Assembly (NCBI GenBank): GCA_026417995.1
Contig: JAOACF010000009.1
Span: 1-33,366 of the forward strand
Length of the DNA stretch: 33,366 nucleotides
Direction of reading: 5' to 3'
Source: Negativicutes bacterium
GTDB lineage: Bacteria; Bacillota; Negativicutes; Sporomusales; JAOACF01
Within the stretch, counting starts at the first letter, position 1. Each line of letters starts with the position of its first letter. A program made the translations under genes and the position numbers. Of the stretch, positions 18,215 through 26,994 are shown in pieces. Under the pieces are notes generated by a model. The model saw nothing but the letters and a program-made list of their open reading frames with translations, searched no databases and had not been told where the DNA came from.

Positions 18215-19419
18215 GCTTCCTTCCCCCCCGCAGGCAGCGTACCGGGCGCAGTGATTACGCCGCGAACTGCAGTCTCGGCAGCAGTCGCCGGCGATGCCAA
18301 ATAAATCTTTGCATTACGATGGCCCATTCGACCCAGAAAATTGCGGTTGGTAGTGGACAGCACCGTATCTCTTTCGGCGGCAAGCCCCTGATGAGCGCCG
18401 AAGCAGGGCCCGCAGCCCGGATTGGTGATAACCGCACCGGCATTTCGTAAAATCTCGCACCAGCCCAGCTTCTCCATTTCGCCCAAAATTGTTTTCGAGG
18501 CGGGAATAAGCAGGAGGTTAACATCAGGATGAACCTTATGAAATTTAAGCACATCGACTACGCGTTTAAAGTCGCCCAACCTGCCGTTGGTGCAACTCCC
18601 GACAACTACCTGCGTTACAGCAATATCTTCCAGCTCACTGGCAGGCTTTACGTTGGCCGGCGAATGCGGGCATGCGACCACCGGAACCAATGTTTCCAGC
18701 GCTAGGGGAACAGTTTCTGCCACTTCCGCCTCTAATTCGCTTCCGCCAAAGCAGGCAATCATCGCCCCTGCCTCAATTCCCATATTGCAGATCGTCATCC
18801 GGTCCTCATCGCTCAGCGTCTGAATGCCCGGTCCGGTAAAGACTACTGCCTTGTCAGTAAGGCCGTCGGTACCAAACCGTTTAATCAATGTAAGGATGAC
18901 ATCTTTGCCGCAAACAAAAGCCGCAGGCTTTCCCGTGACGTAGATTTGCATAACCTCCGGAACTTCTAAGTCGATGGTGCCGGTTGCCATCGCTGCCGCC
19001 AGTTCGGTTGAACCAACGCCGATGCCGATAGCGCCATATGCTCCGGCCGTACAAGTGTGGGAATCGGCACCGATAAGAATCTGTCCCGGCTGCAAACGAT
19101 GCCTTTCGGCTAATAACTGATGACAAACCCCCTCGCCCTTTTCATAAAATACGATACCATACTTAGCAGCAAAATCTTTCATTTTCCAATAGGCGTTACG
19201 CGCCTGCACCGTAGCAGCGGGAAAGATATGGTCGATAACAAAAACAATTTTATTGCGATCAAAAACCCGAGAAACGCCTATTTGTTCAAATTGCTCAACA
19301 GCCATTGGCGCTGTAACGTCGTGAGCCATAGTCAAGTCCACTTTGCAGCGGATATCCTGTCCCGGCTGTACACTGTCAAGACCGGCAGCCTTAGCCAAAT
19401 ACCTTTCAATGAAATTCAT
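18211..19419 (-). CDS. dmdA: 2,3-dimethylmalate dehydratase, large subunit (aconitase family)
   Basis: The 402-residue product is an aconitase/LeuC-type large subunit that carries the [4Fe-4S] cluster. Cluster cysteines are Cys276 (VVGSCTNG) and Cys336 and Cys339 (NPGCGPC). IGADSHTCTAGAYGA is the typical active-site stretch. I placed the start at ATG 19419 because AAAGGTGGA precedes it properly; the frame is open to 19440. It follows hmd by 35 nt and is coupled to dmdB. The oxygen-sensitive cluster fits an anaerobic pathway. Confidence 0.95.
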   Translation of the reverse strand: MNFIERYLAKAAGLDSVQPGQDIRCKVDLTMAHDVTAPMAVEQFEQIGVSRVFDRNKIVFVIDHIFPAATVQARNAYWKMKDFAAKYGIVFYEKGEGVCHQLLAERHRLQPGQILIGADSHTCTAGAYGAIGIGVGSTELAAAMATGTIDLEVPEVMQIYVTGKPAAFVCGKDVILTLIKRFGTDGLTDKAVVFTGPGIQTLSDEDRMTICNMGIEAGAMIACFGGSELEAEVAETVPLALETLVPVVACPHSPANVKPASELEDIAVTQVVVGSCTNGRLGDFKRVVDVLKFHKVHPDVNLLLIPASKTILGEMEKLGWCEILRNAGAVITNPGCGPCFGAHQGLAAERDTVLSTTNRNFLGRMGHRNAKIYLASPATAAETAVRGVITAPGTLPAGGKEA

Positions 19420-19454
19420 GCTCCATCCACCTTTATTCATTAAGAATTGCTGGG

Positions 19455-20873
19455 TTAATCGACAAGGTCAATGCCTAATTCTTTGGCGATTTTGGCCGCC
19501 TCTTCCAGACTGGGAACAGCTTGTTGCAGTACCAGCCTGCCTCCGCCGCGATTCAACGCCTGCACCTGAAAACATCCTTCAGTCGTTTCCAGCGTGATCC
19601 GCTGCATCTGCTGCTCCTGAACCTGAAGAACTTCCACCTCAATGCCCGCCTTTGCCACTTTATCCATAACTTCGCGATAAAGCTGGCTGTTATCCGTGCC
19701 GGCTCCGTATACCGCCGCCATAAGTACACCGGGAACATTAATTCCCCTGCGGGCAAACAACTCGGGATACAGTTCAATTTTCACTTTCTTAATTTGACCC
19801 TTTGCCAGATAATGCGCAATTCTTGCCGCGTTGGTCGGCGATCCTACAGCCTGGCTGCTGCCTCCGACAACAGCCTCGCCAAAAGGTTTAATAATCGAAT
19901 TTGCTTTCTTGGCCAGCTCGCGCGCTTCACTGAGCGCTTCCCGGATCGTATCGTAAATCCGCCGTTTTTCTTCGTCTTTAGCGGCGGACGCGATGTACTT
20001 CTCTACAGCCTGATTGGTTTTGAAAAAGGGCTCCATATACTTAATCACAACCGGAACAATAGTCTTGGCCGACACGGGATGAACAGCGGCTGCCATAGCG
20101 ATCATCACATCAACCGGCACCGTTACCGGTAGGGAAGTCAGCATCGCAAGCTGCGCCGCCAGCTTGCCGATCATAACCCCTCCGCCAATATGGGTCGAAC
20201 ATAATCCGGCAACCATGACCCGTGGGGTGCAAGGGTTGGCAATGGTAGGCGACAGCGCCAGCACAATCGCTTTTTCCATCGCCGCAGGCCCGCCGCCTGC
20301 CAACTCTACGAAGGCGGCAGCGGAAGCAGCCGCCCCTGCGCCGAAACCCTCCATGTTGCAGCCGGTGGTAGTCTTACCGACACGGAATATGCCGCCAATC
20401 TTGAGCATAACTGCCGCTACCCTGGCAATGAGTTCCTGGTCGGTAATTTCATCCAGCATAGCCCTGACAAAGCCGGTATATGTACAAGCATCTCCCGTAC
20501 CCGCGCAAGGCGCAAGCCCTACCGAATGATTGCCCACTTGCGCGCTGAGCGTATAGGCAAGCACTTTGTTCAAAAACGCATCCTCAACCAATGCGGGAGC
20601 GCCCTTCTCTGTCAGTTCTCTGCCAACCGAACCCATCAAAAAGCTGGCGCCATAGGTTGTGCCAATATCGAGCGCATACAGATTATGCGAGAAGGCGTCT
20701 ACTACCGCCGACATGACTTCCGACTGCGACATTTTATTGGCGAGCATTGCCTCAGCGATCACGGCATCGCTGACCCGGGTCTGGGTTGCGCCGGCTATTT
20801 CCAGGCAATCCCCCACTGTCAGTTGCCCCGGCGTCAATCCTTTTTCAGCTATCCTTCTGGCTATCGCTTGCAA
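19455..20873 (-). CDS. hmd: 2-(hydroxymethyl)glutarate dehydratase (serine dehydratase-like Fe-S enzyme)
   Basis: The 472-residue product resembles [4Fe-4S] L-serine dehydratases and should remove water from (S)-2-(hydroxymethyl)glutarate to form 2-methyleneglutarate. By comparison with serine dehydratase, the likely cluster ligands are Cys172 (TTGCNMEG), Cys215 (NPCTPR) and Cys225 (AGLC). APCAGTGDAC (Cys123, Cys130) replaces the family's TNGAC loop. The alpha-type catalytic domain is N-terminal. Residues from about 335 on (GGSSQAVGSPTNAARIAH) look like a beta-type domain, the reverse of the single-chain E. coli order. The start is a TTG with a strong GGAGGGG 7 nt upstream. Confidence 0.92.
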   Translation of the reverse strand: MQAIARRIAEKGLTPGQLTVGDCLEIAGATQTRVSDAVIAEAMLANKMSQSEVMSAVVDAFSHNLYALDIGTTYGASFLMGSVGRELTEKGAPALVEDAFLNKVLAYTLSAQVGNHSVGLAPCAGTGDACTYTGFVRAMLDEITDQELIARVAAVMLKIGGIFRVGKTTTGCNMEGFGAGAAASAAAFVELAGGGPAAMEKAIVLALSPTIANPCTPRVMVAGLCSTHIGGGVMIGKLAAQLAMLTSLPVTVPVDVMIAMAAAVHPVSAKTIVPVVIKYMEPFFKTNQAVEKYIASAAKDEEKRRIYDTIREALSEARELAKKANSIIKPFGEAVVGGSSQAVGSPTNAARIAHYLAKGQIKKVKIELYPELFARRGINVPGVLMAAVYGAGTDNSQLYREVMDKVAKAGIEVEVLQVQEQQMQRITLETTEGCFQVQALNRGGGRLVLQQAVPSLEEAAKIAKELGIDLVD

Positions 20874-20903
20874 ATGTAATCCCCTCCGCAGCTCTTGTTA
20901 AGC

Positions 20904-21794
20904 TTATCCTGTCCTTACCTGTACGCCGGTAAGTTCTTCCCATACTTTAATTACGGCGGAGATATCCTCCCGTCCCAATCCTTTGGCTCGGCTCATTTCA
21001 AAGATTTGCTGCGCCAGATTGCCAACAGGCAGCGGCACTCCTAAGTTTTTACCTGTTTCCACTGCGAGCTCAAGGTCTTTGTATTGAAGATCAATGGCAA
21101 ACCCTGGCGTAAAGTTGCCTTTGAAAATGAAATTGGCGGCTTTAGCCTCTAGTGCATAGCTTCTGCCGGAACTTTCCTTGATGATCTCCAGCATGACCTC
21201 TGGATTAAGCCCGGCTTTAGCGCCGAGCACCAGCGCTTCTGCCGCCGCCGCCATATGCACGCCGAGCAGCAGGTTATTTACGACTTTGATGGCGTCCCCC
21301 GATCCGACAGGGCCGACATGATATATCTTTTTCCCTAATATTTGCAGCACCGGTTCTATTTGACGAAATGTATCCGGTTCAGCGCCTACCATAATTGTCA
21401 GCGTGCCGGCATCAGCACCGGCAACGCCGCCGCTCACCGGCGCGTCGGCATATTGGAAGCCGCGCTGTTTGGCAAGTGCCGCCATCTTCAAGCTGGTGCG
21501 CGGAGCAACGCTGCTCATATCAACAATGGTAAGGCCTGGATTCCCTCCCGCCAGAATACCGTTGTCCGCAGTCATGGTATCTTCGACAATGGCAGCGTTG
21601 GGCAGCATGGTAATAACGATTTCCGCTCTGGACGCAGCTTCTTTCGGTGTTGCGGCGGTTAAGCCTCCGCGCGACGCCAGTTCAGCGACTACAGCTTGGT
21701 TAATGTCATAAATATATACGTCGTGAGCAGCTTTGATTAAGTTCTGAGCCATGGGCTTGCCCATAGCGCCAACGCCGATAAAACCAATGCGCAT
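20904..21794 (-). CDS. hgd: 2-(hydroxymethyl)glutarate dehydrogenase
   Basis: The 296-residue product belongs to the 3-hydroxyisobutyrate/6-phosphogluconate dehydrogenase family. It should reduce (S)-2-formylglutarate to (S)-2-(hydroxymethyl)glutarate with NADH. Visible are the dinucleotide fold GFIGVGAMGKPMAQNL (4-19), the substrate loop DAPVSGGVAGADAG (117-130) and the catalytic lysine Lys170 in GDAIKVVNN. An acidic residue (Asp30) at the end of the second beta strand favours NAD over NADP. AGGAGG precedes the ATG. It lies between the AA_synth gene and hmd, directly before the gene for the next step. Confidence 0.95.
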   Translation of the reverse strand: MRIGFIGVGAMGKPMAQNLIKAAHDVYIYDINQAVVAELASRGGLTAATPKEAASRAEIVITMLPNAAIVEDTMTADNGILAGGNPGLTIVDMSSVAPRTSLKMAALAKQRGFQYADAPVSGGVAGADAGTLTIMVGAEPDTFRQIEPVLQILGKKIYHVGPVGSGDAIKVVNNLLLGVHMAAAAEALVLGAKAGLNPEVMLEIIKESSGRSYALEAKAANFIFKGNFTPGFAIDLQYKDLELAVETGKNLGVPLPVGNLAQQIFEMSRAKGLGREDISAVIKVWEELTGVQVRTG

Positions 21795-21805
21795 TTTTAA
21801 TCCTC

Positions 21806-22390
21806 CTACCTGAGACCGTCTTCGCCTTTTATTTCATGCTTTTGCAGACCGCCAATACGCGGATGCGGCCGTCCGCCTGAGGTAACTGCGATTGCAACAA
21901 CAATTTCGTCCGCTTTTGGCGCATCGTGCAGTCTGATTTCCATAGCATCATAATGTGTCCGTACAAAGGCCGCGTCTTTATAATGCAGCGGAACGTCAAG
22001 CGTTGTTCCGGGGCCACCTAGTTTCTTAGCCGAAGGTACAATAGCCTTGCCGCCATTCACTTCTTCCCGCATCGGCTTGCCAAGTTTCGGATGCAAAATA
22101 GCAGCGCCATGCTCGAGTTCACCATCCATGCCGATAATCGCCGCTTTGCCATAGTTTTCGACCTCTTCCCTGGCTATGCCCAGCGCTTCTACCGCCCGCC
22201 TGGTAAGAAATCCGCCAAGATATTCGCCAACATCAGTCAACAAGGTCAGATCCTCCACATATCTTCCGGCAAACGGATTTTTAATCACGGCGATAGCCGC
22301 TGCTTTTTTAATTGGCTTTTCCACTGCCCTCTGACCGTCAGCACGAACTTCCTCAACAACGGTTACAACCTTCCGGATGTCCAAATTCAT
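21806..22390 (-). CDS. AA_synth (DUF1185) family protein, function unknown
   Basis: The 194-residue soluble product matches the AA_synth/DUF1185 family in its opening (MNLDIRKVVTVVEEVRADG), the ITV-like KNPFAGRYVEDLT segment, the YGKAAIIGMDGELEHGAAILHP centre and the closing TSGGRPHPRIGG. The family name suggests amino-acid synthesis, but I know of no proven reaction. It is tightly packed (3 nt after the UPF0280 gene, 11 nt before hgd), so it is very likely co-expressed with the pathway. It could assist handling of formylglutarate or the enamidase step, but nothing in the sequence proves this. Confidence 0.85.
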   Translation of the reverse strand: MNLDIRKVVTVVEEVRADGQRAVEKPIKKAAAIAVIKNPFAGRYVEDLTLLTDVGEYLGGFLTRRAVEALGIAREEVENYGKAAIIGMDGELEHGAAILHPKLGKPMREEVNGGKAIVPSAKKLGGPGTTLDVPLHYKDAAFVRTHYDAMEIRLHDAPKADEIVVAIAVTSGGRPHPRIGGLQKHEIKGEDGLR

Positions 22391-22393
22391 GTA

Positions 22394-23254
22394 TTATCCC
22401 TCCGTTTTGGTGATTTTTGGCGAATAAAATTCCGGGCATATTCGATCATGCCCCTGAACTTGCGCGATCACTGCTAAAATATCTCCTCGCCGAAGCGCGC
22501 CTGCCGCTGTATTTTCAATTTGCTGCAGACTGCGCTCTTTCTCTGCCGGGCTGAGCCTACCAATGCGCGTCGTGACCGTCAACTCAGGAATATCGGTAGA
22601 TGGGTCCAATTCTTTTGCCAAAGCTTGTTTGACGGCCATACTCTCTATAAAACTGGCATTCGCCAGAAAAGTGGCGAACGCATCAGCTACGGCAGCACTC
22701 CTTGCCACTACCGTAACAGCGTCAGCAATGCCTCTGGTGAAGCTTCTGCCGCCAAAACCGCTTGTCGCGATGCCGCCCGCTCCATCAAAAGCAGTCAGCC
22801 GCAGTGTATGGCTAAATCTGGCGCTGCCAATCCGGGGGGCGATACCGGCGATAAGTTCTTCGCCAGGCGCCAAGCGCAATGCGATATCCCCGCCATTATT
22901 GCAGATAACTTTCGTAGCTCCGTGCGCGGCAAGCCAGTCCGCCGTCACATCCGCGATTGCACCTGCCACCGCCGCCATGGGTGTCATCGTAGAATCTCCC
23001 GTTAGCCTAACCGCATCCCACATTTTACGCGCGGTGGGCGTAAGCTTTTCCGGACGGCATTCACCCCAAGGCAGGGAACTTTCGCGCCGGCAAGAAGTTA
23101 TTGCCTCAAGACAGGCTACGGCTTGCCGAGCTGCTTGCTTACACAGCCCGGCAAGAGGAGCGCCGTTCTGCCAAGCCGCAATCATCATTGAAATTGGCCC
23201 GCACTCCACAAAAATCCGGCCGGGAGCAATTTCAGTGATAAAATCTTTATTCAT
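22394..23254 (-). CDS. UPF0280/ApbE-like protein, candidate flavin transferase for Hnr
   Basis: The 286-residue product fits UPF0280, a family of unknown function related to ApbE flavin transferases. ApbE-like elements appear in the right order: CNNGGDI (118-124), IATSG (162-166), DAVTVVA (178-184) and ADAFAT (190-195), in which Asp191 and Thr195 have the spacing of the Mg2+ ligands of ApbE. The gene overlaps hnr by 8 nt. E. barkeri 6-hydroxynicotinate reductase is reported to hold covalently bound flavin, so attaching that flavin is an attractive role, though unproven. No signal peptide is seen, unlike exported ApbE. I chose ATG 23254; the ribosome site is weak and ATG 23281 is possible. Confidence 0.82.
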   Translation of the reverse strand: MNKDFITEIAPGRIFVECGPISMMIAAWQNGAPLAGLCKQAARQAVACLEAITSCRRESSLPWGECRPEKLTPTARKMWDAVRLTGDSTMTPMAAVAGAIADVTADWLAAHGATKVICNNGGDIALRLAPGEELIAGIAPRIGSARFSHTLRLTAFDGAGGIATSGFGGRSFTRGIADAVTVVARSAAVADAFATFLANASFIESMAVKQALAKELDPSTDIPELTVTTRIGRLSPAEKERSLQQIENTAAGALRRGDILAVIAQVQGHDRICPEFYSPKITKTEG

Positions 23255-24749
23255 CGCAATTTTTCTCACATTTAATTTCATAAAGCGGCTTGATCTGGTC
23301 CACATGGCCGCCAATTGCCTCATAGTCCTCCCGCGTCATGGTATATTCGACTGGCGCCACCGTAGCCGGCGTAGGTACCCAGCTAAAAGCCTTTGCTACC
23401 ATCTTGCCGGTATCTACCATAAAATTGATGCCGCCGCCAGGCAGTACATAGGCTGGAGCGCCACCTATCGTCAGCGTGGCTTTGCCATCGTGTACCGCCC
23501 GTGTTAAGGCTACCGGCTTGGTCGTGACGCCGGCCCGGGCGCTGCCGCCCGTACCTCCGGTATATATGACAGATACCAGTGCGTCCTCGCAGTTCGCGGC
23601 AATTAGATCAACCAACGCCTGCACTTTTGCTGTAAGCGGAACTTCATCGACATTGCCGTCCTCCTTAACTTTAAAAAGCGCTGCCTTTCGGCCGGTGGTT
23701 TCCGTAACCAATATTGTCATGCCAGGCTTGGCGATGCTCATGTCGATAGCTTTGATGGCATCGCGCGGATTTACGATATGGGTGCCGCCCCACCCGCGCC
23801 CGTGTTCACCAAAATAACGGCCTCGCGTGCTTTTGCGGGCGTTGGGAATAACGCCGCTCCAGCTCATGCCCACTTCGGCGCCGGCCAGATGCTCGGAAAA
23901 TAATCCAATTACGTGGTGGTCAAGAATGATTGCCTCGTCCACCACTCCCTTAATATCCCGCGCAAAGAGTCCTATCGTTGCACTGCCGCAGCCAACCCGC
24001 ATCTTGCTATCTTCCACTCCGTCAATGACCGGGCGTTTTCCGGCTTCCAATTCAAGCTTGGCGCCATTCTCTACCGTCAGCATAACCCGTTCGCCATTGG
24101 CAAGATCAACGATCGTCCTGGCGACAATAAACCCATCTTTACCGGTCAACAGGTTCGCCCCGCCAATCGAGAGCATCTTGGAGCCGTATTCCTCGGTATC
24201 CACCATGCCGACACCGCGGCCCTCGCGTTTAACCTTGGCGCCTTCTTCACCTATATAAAAGTTGGTATCAATCTTTACTTTTACGCCACTGTAGCTAAGC
24301 GGCGCCTCGGTCACAACCGTAACGACATCTACGCCGTTGACAGTATCCTGCACAATATGCGGTGCGGGCTTGCAGCAGGGGTAATTGGTGCCTGCCCCTA
24401 CCGCCGTGATCAGCGGTGTTAAACTTCGCCTGCCCGTTTTTCTCGGGACGGCAGTCTCCAGCGCTCGGCTGCGAACCAGTCTCCCGCCCCGGTTTTCATA
24501 GCGCCGGCAAGCACCGGCATATCCTTCCAACACTTCGCATTGAACCGGACAGGAAGTGCATTTTACGGCGCCTTCAGCAAGGTCGCCGCGACGGACTGCC
24601 TGAAACTTGCACACACGCAGGCAAATGCCGCACTGCACGCATTTGTCATTTACCCTGGCTTTTCGATTAACGACTTCGATGGCTGATGTCGGGCAATCAC
24701 GCACACAAAGGCCACACCCTTTGCATAGCGCAACGTCGATAATTACCAT
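23247..24749 (-). CDS. hnr: 6-hydroxynicotinate reductase
   Basis: The 500-residue iron-sulfur flavoprotein is expected to reduce 6-hydroxynicotinate to 1,4,5,6-tetrahydro-6-oxonicotinate with low-potential electrons. The N-terminal domain has two ferredoxin-type motifs, Cys9-12-15-19 and Cys37-40-43-47. A third set follows, Cys64-67-71-81 (CTSCPVQC...C), fitting the two [4Fe-4S] and one [2Fe-2S] clusters reported for the E. barkeri enzyme. The remaining 400 residues carry no common named domain I recognise. GCGSATIG (253-260) contains a Ser-Ala-Thr that loosely recalls ApbE target motifs. AGAGGTGG precedes the ATG. It follows ena by 10 nt. Confidence 0.95.
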   Translation of the reverse strand: MVIIDVALCKGCGLCVRDCPTSAIEVVNRKARVNDKCVQCGICLRVCKFQAVRRGDLAEGAVKCTSCPVQCEVLEGYAGACRRYENRGGRLVRSRALETAVPRKTGRRSLTPLITAVGAGTNYPCCKPAPHIVQDTVNGVDVVTVVTEAPLSYSGVKVKIDTNFYIGEEGAKVKREGRGVGMVDTEEYGSKMLSIGGANLLTGKDGFIVARTIVDLANGERVMLTVENGAKLELEAGKRPVIDGVEDSKMRVGCGSATIGLFARDIKGVVDEAIILDHHVIGLFSEHLAGAEVGMSWSGVIPNARKSTRGRYFGEHGRGWGGTHIVNPRDAIKAIDMSIAKPGMTILVTETTGRKAALFKVKEDGNVDEVPLTAKVQALVDLIAANCEDALVSVIYTGGTGGSARAGVTTKPVALTRAVHDGKATLTIGGAPAYVLPGGGINFMVDTGKMVAKAFSWVPTPATVAPVEYTMTREDYEAIGGHVDQIKPLYEIKCEKNCDE

Positions 24750-24759
24750 GATCCACCTC

Positions 24760-25920
24760 TTAGAGAAGTTTTGCCGCTCGCTGCGCAGGCGGCGTATTCC
24801 GGCTGGTTTTAACCTTAATTTCGCCGTCGACGATCACCATGCTCACGCCCGGTATGTCACCAGCCTCAATGGCAGCGACTGCATCTTTGCCAATTGAGCC
24901 AAGCGGCGCATCCATAATGACTAAATCCCCTTCTTTCCCGACTTCAACCACGCCCGTCGGCAACCCGTATACCCGCGCGGTATTGCCTGACGCCATGGCG
25001 ATGGCTTCCGGCCCGCTAATGCCGGACAAACTCGCCAGTTGGCAAACCGTACGCAGAATACCTAAGGGAATAACGCCGGTGCCGGAAGGGGCATCATTGC
25101 CAATGATTATCCGATGCAGTTGACCTTTGGCCTTCATAGTACGGGCGACATGGTCGGCTACCTTGGGATTGCCGCACTGAACAATTTCCAGGGCAAAGTC
25201 GGTCTGTTCAATGATTTTGTCAACTTCCGCCGGCGCAATAGCCGTTGGTCCGCCGTTAATGTGCGACACAACTGTCGGTTTGGTAAGCATGACGTCTTCG
25301 GCAGTCACGGTGGAGCTTCCGGGAATGGAAGTGCCGCCGCAGTGCATTTGCACCTTGAAACCGTGCTTTTTGGCCCACTCTACCATAGGCGCCGCTTCGG
25401 CCGGCTTTTTGATGCCGCCCAAGCCTACTTCGCCTACCAGCCAAACTCCATTTTGCGCTAACTCGGCAAAGTCGGCTTCAGTGAGGCCAGGTTCTAAAAT
25501 CACGGCTCCGCCGTGTACTTTTACGCCGGAGGGGCGCTGATTGTAAAAAGATTTGCTGGCAAGCACCGCCAGAGCTTTGACACCTGCCGGGTCTTTCGGT
25601 CTTCCCGGCATATGGGCTTCGCCCGCCGAAATCATGGTGGTGACGCCGCCATGCAGGGAACTGTCGATAAAATCAATCATTTTTTGCCGCGGCGTATAGT
25701 CGCCTATAACAGTGTGGGCATGTGAGTCGATTAAGCCGGGAGTGACGGTGGCGCCGTTGGCGTTCACCACTGGCGCCCCCGGGTACTGATCTTTAAGTTC
25801 GGCTCCGCCGATAGCCGCAATTTTTTTATCGGCAATCACGATGGTATCGCCGCCTAAAACAGGCGCCTCCACTTTACCGCTCAGGATGGTTCCGATATTG
25901 GTGATTATCAGCGTGCTCAT
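24760..25920 (-). CDS. ena: Enamidase (amidohydrolase superfamily)
   Basis: The 386-residue product closely follows the E. barkeri enamidase as I know it. This bifunctional Fe-Zn amidohydrolase opens 1,4,5,6-tetrahydro-6-oxonicotinate to (S)-2-formylglutarate and ammonia. Metal-site residues are visible: His67 and His69 (DSHAHT), Glu164 (GEVGLGG) as the likely bridging carboxylate, His193 (QMHCGG), His220 (SHINGG) and Asp276 (GNDAPSGTG). The C-terminal SRNTPPAQRAAKLL is typical. A GGGGG-type ribosome site stands about 12 nt from the ATG, rather distant. It is 6 nt after ndhM, so all early steps are in one transcript. Confidence 0.97.
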   Translation of the reverse strand: MSTLIITNIGTILSGKVEAPVLGGDTIVIADKKIAAIGGAELKDQYPGAPVVNANGATVTPGLIDSHAHTVIGDYTPRQKMIDFIDSSLHGGVTTMISAGEAHMPGRPKDPAGVKALAVLASKSFYNQRPSGVKVHGGAVILEPGLTEADFAELAQNGVWLVGEVGLGGIKKPAEAAPMVEWAKKHGFKVQMHCGGTSIPGSSTVTAEDVMLTKPTVVSHINGGPTAIAPAEVDKIIEQTDFALEIVQCGNPKVADHVARTMKAKGQLHRIIIGNDAPSGTGVIPLGILRTVCQLASLSGISGPEAIAMASGNTARVYGLPTGVVEVGKEGDLVIMDAPLGSIGKDAVAAIEAGDIPGVSMVIVDGEIKVKTSRNTPPAQRAAKLL

Positions 25921-25926
25921 CGATTA

Positions 25927-26994
25927 CTAAGCCCCCTTATTTTGCTTTTCCTTCAATTTCGCCAGTATTTTATCCGGCGTTATAGGCAAATCAGTTATGC
26001 GTACTCCGACAGCATCGTATACCGCGTTGGCAATGGCTGCAGCCGTAGGGATGAGCGCCGGCTCGCCAACGCCCTTTGCGCCAAACGGCCCGGTCTTTTC
26101 CGGATCCTCCACAATCAGCGGATAGATTTCCGGCACATCAAGCGAGGTTGGCAGCAGGTATGTGGCAAAATTACAATTGAGAACATTACCTTCCTGCAAT
26201 TTGATTTCTTCCATCAGAGCATAGCCCATGCCAATAGCGCAACCGCCCTCAATCTGCCCTTCGACATTGCGCGGATTGATAGCCCGCCCTACATCGTGAG
26301 CGGCGACGACCCGCAATACGGTAACTTCCCCGGTATCTTCATCCACTTCCACTTCCGCCACTTGGGTGGCGAACGCGTAAGTCGCATAAGGGCGTCCCTG
26401 GCCGGTTTCGGCGTCAAGGCCGGTTGTATCAGGGTTATACCACCCATGTCCCAGGGTTAGTTTGCCTTTCATCCGGCACTTGGCAATCACCTCCGCGATC
26501 GATACCTCGCGGGTGTCGCTCCCGGAATCTAGGCCCAGACCTACTCTGCATTCCGACTGACAATCTGTGAATGCCTGACTTTTGCCGGAAGCGGCCCGCA
26601 CTTTAAGCAGCCTGTCACCTGCGATAATTTCCTCCTGACTTACGCCCAGCATTTCGGCAGCCGTTTCCAGAATTAACTGCTTGGCCGCGCGGGCGGCCGA
26701 GCGAACGGCATTCCCCGAGATATATGTCTGCCGGCTGGCCGAAGTTGCGCCGGCATCCGGCGTAACTCCCGTATCGGCCGAAACTACCCGCACGTCCTCA
26801 TAGCGTACACCGATTTCTTCGGCTGCGATTTGCGCCAGCGCGGTATCCGAACCTTGCCCGATATCGGCACAACCGGTTAAAACCAAGACTGTTCCATCAT
26901 CCAGAATATCAACATGAGCTCCTGCGGGATTTGGCAGGCCGGTGTTGCCGACACCGTACCACATGCATCCCATGCCTACGCCTCGCTTTTTCAT
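25927..26994 (-). CDS. ndhM: Nicotinate dehydrogenase, medium molybdopterin subunit
   Basis: The 355-residue product equals the C-terminal part of a xanthine dehydrogenase-type molybdenum subunit. Key parts are TGCADIGQGSDTALAQIAAE (near 40-60, molybdopterin contact), the ADTGVTPDAGATSASRQTY stretch, and the catalytic glutamate Glu311 in GVGEPALIP. The start overlaps the ndhL stop by 4 nt, and together the two make one functional molybdenum subunit. No in-frame TGA suggests selenocysteine, consistent with the non-selenocysteine selenium ligand reported for E. barkeri. The splitting of this subunit in two is the hallmark of the anaerobic nicotinate enzyme. Confidence 0.95.
   Translation of the reverse strand: MKKRGVGMGCMWYGVGNTGLPNPAGAHVDILDDGTVLVLTGCADIGQGSDTALAQIAAEEIGVRYEDVRVVSADTGVTPDAGATSASRQTYISGNAVRSAARAAKQLILETAAEMLGVSQEEIIAGDRLLKVRAASGKSQAFTDCQSECRVGLGLDSGSDTREVSIAEVIAKCRMKGKLTLGHGWYNPDTTGLDAETGQGRPYATYAFATQVAEVEVDEDTGEVTVLRVVAAHDVGRAINPRNVEGQIEGGCAIGMGYALMEEIKLQEGNVLNCNFATYLLPTSLDVPEIYPLIVEDPEKTGPFGAKGVGEPALIPTAAAIANAVYDAVGVRITDLPITPDKILAKLKEKQNKGA

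Noticed and set aside
17723-19419. dmdA and dmdB as leucine biosynthesis genes (leuC, leuD)
   Set aside because: The families are the same, but no leuA or leuB is present and both neighbours belong to nicotinate fermentation.
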